Assembly: GCA_964619685.1 (NCBI GenBank)
Contig: CAZUET010000013.1
Coordinates: forward strand, 1-22,202
Direction: 5' to 3'
DNA from: RUG14300 sp964619685
GTDB lineage: Bacteria > Bacillota > Clostridia > Christensenellales > CAG-1252
Length of the DNA stretch: 22,202 nucleotides
Shown: in pieces, positions 22,098 to 22,202 of the stretch
Numbering within the stretch: the stretch's first letter is position 1
How the letters are laid out: every line of letters begins with the position of its first letter
The notes under the pieces: generated by a model
Told to the model about the DNA's origin: nothing
Databases searched by the model: none
Seen by the model: only the letters and a program-made list of their open reading frames with translations
Position numbers and translations under genes: made by a program

Positions 22098-22202
22098 CCG
22101 TCTATTCATACCGAGCATTCGAATAATCGAATTGCTATTCGTCCGCTGTCATACTGAGCGAAGTCGAAATTTGAGCGAAGCGAAAATCAAATTGTGCAAC
22201 AA
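22098..22202 (+). repeat. Compound foldback repeat, locus 5 (cut by window edge)
   Basis: An outer left end (CCGTCTATTCATACCGAGCATT, degenerate) is followed from 22141 by a type B element starting GTCCGCTGTCATACTGAGCG and continuing through AAATTGTGCAACAA to the edge. The outer part resembles that of locus 1 (AGCATTTGAATGATCATTCG), so the same nested arrangement recurs. Confidence 0.75.

Noticed and set aside
1..22202. A phage, defence or conjugative system
   Set aside because: No integrase, capsid, nuclease, toxin-antitoxin or conjugation genes were recognised. The gene content is chromosomal housekeeping plus the repeat loci.

Overview
The window is AT-rich bacterial DNA with Firmicutes-style signals: AAGGAG ribosome binding sites, TTGACA/TATAAT promoters with about 17 bp spacing, and hairpin plus T-run terminators. 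A germination protease (gpr) gene next to rpsT points to a spore-forming, low-GC Gram-positive lineage, most likely an uncultured Clostridia-type organism. That placement is inference from gene content. No rRNA, tRNA, CRISPR array, transposase or phage gene was seen.

Layout. 1-1864: 3' part of a large surface protein with Fn3-like and GLUG-like repeats. 1980-2642: cyclophilin-type peptidylprolyl isomerase with a lipoprotein-like leader. 2873-4943 (minus): gpr then murC, so spore germination next to cell-wall precursor synthesis. 5093-5365: rpsT, followed by two terminators. 5366-6069: long non-coding stretch with a compound nested repeat, ending in a MarR promoter full of palindromes. 6070-11065: MarR regulator, two halves of a heterodimeric ABC exporter and a YugP-type membrane zinc protease. 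The MarR gene carries an exact 219-bp in-frame tandem duplication. 11365-12745: YfcE phosphodiesterase and a signal-peptide/TM protein that appears leaderless. 12804-14724: OmpR-type response regulator and histidine kinase. 14759-17436: dapA-like (minus), dCMP deaminase (plus) and asd (minus); dapA and asd are the first enzymes of the lysine/diaminopimelate branch. 17629-22019: apparent four-gene operon of a membrane protein, a SAM methyltransferase, Hsp33 and a TPR-like protein.

The most unusual feature is a family of foldback repeats at five intergenic sites (about 2693, 5578, 11141, 16285 and 22098), all pointing the same way on the + strand. There are two related types: A, with ends CCGTCC...GGACGG, and B, with ends GTCCGC...GCGGAC. 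They sit inside one another like nested brackets. Internal stems differ between copies by compensatory base changes, which suggests the folded form is selected. No transposase or RAYT-like gene is present to move them.

Other points of interest are a palindromic insert inside the coding region of the 17629 gene, a G8 tract serving as a ribosome binding site at 20346-20353, a DapA homologue with an altered catalytic triad, and several genes with a -10 box placed so that the start codon is at or next to the transcript start.
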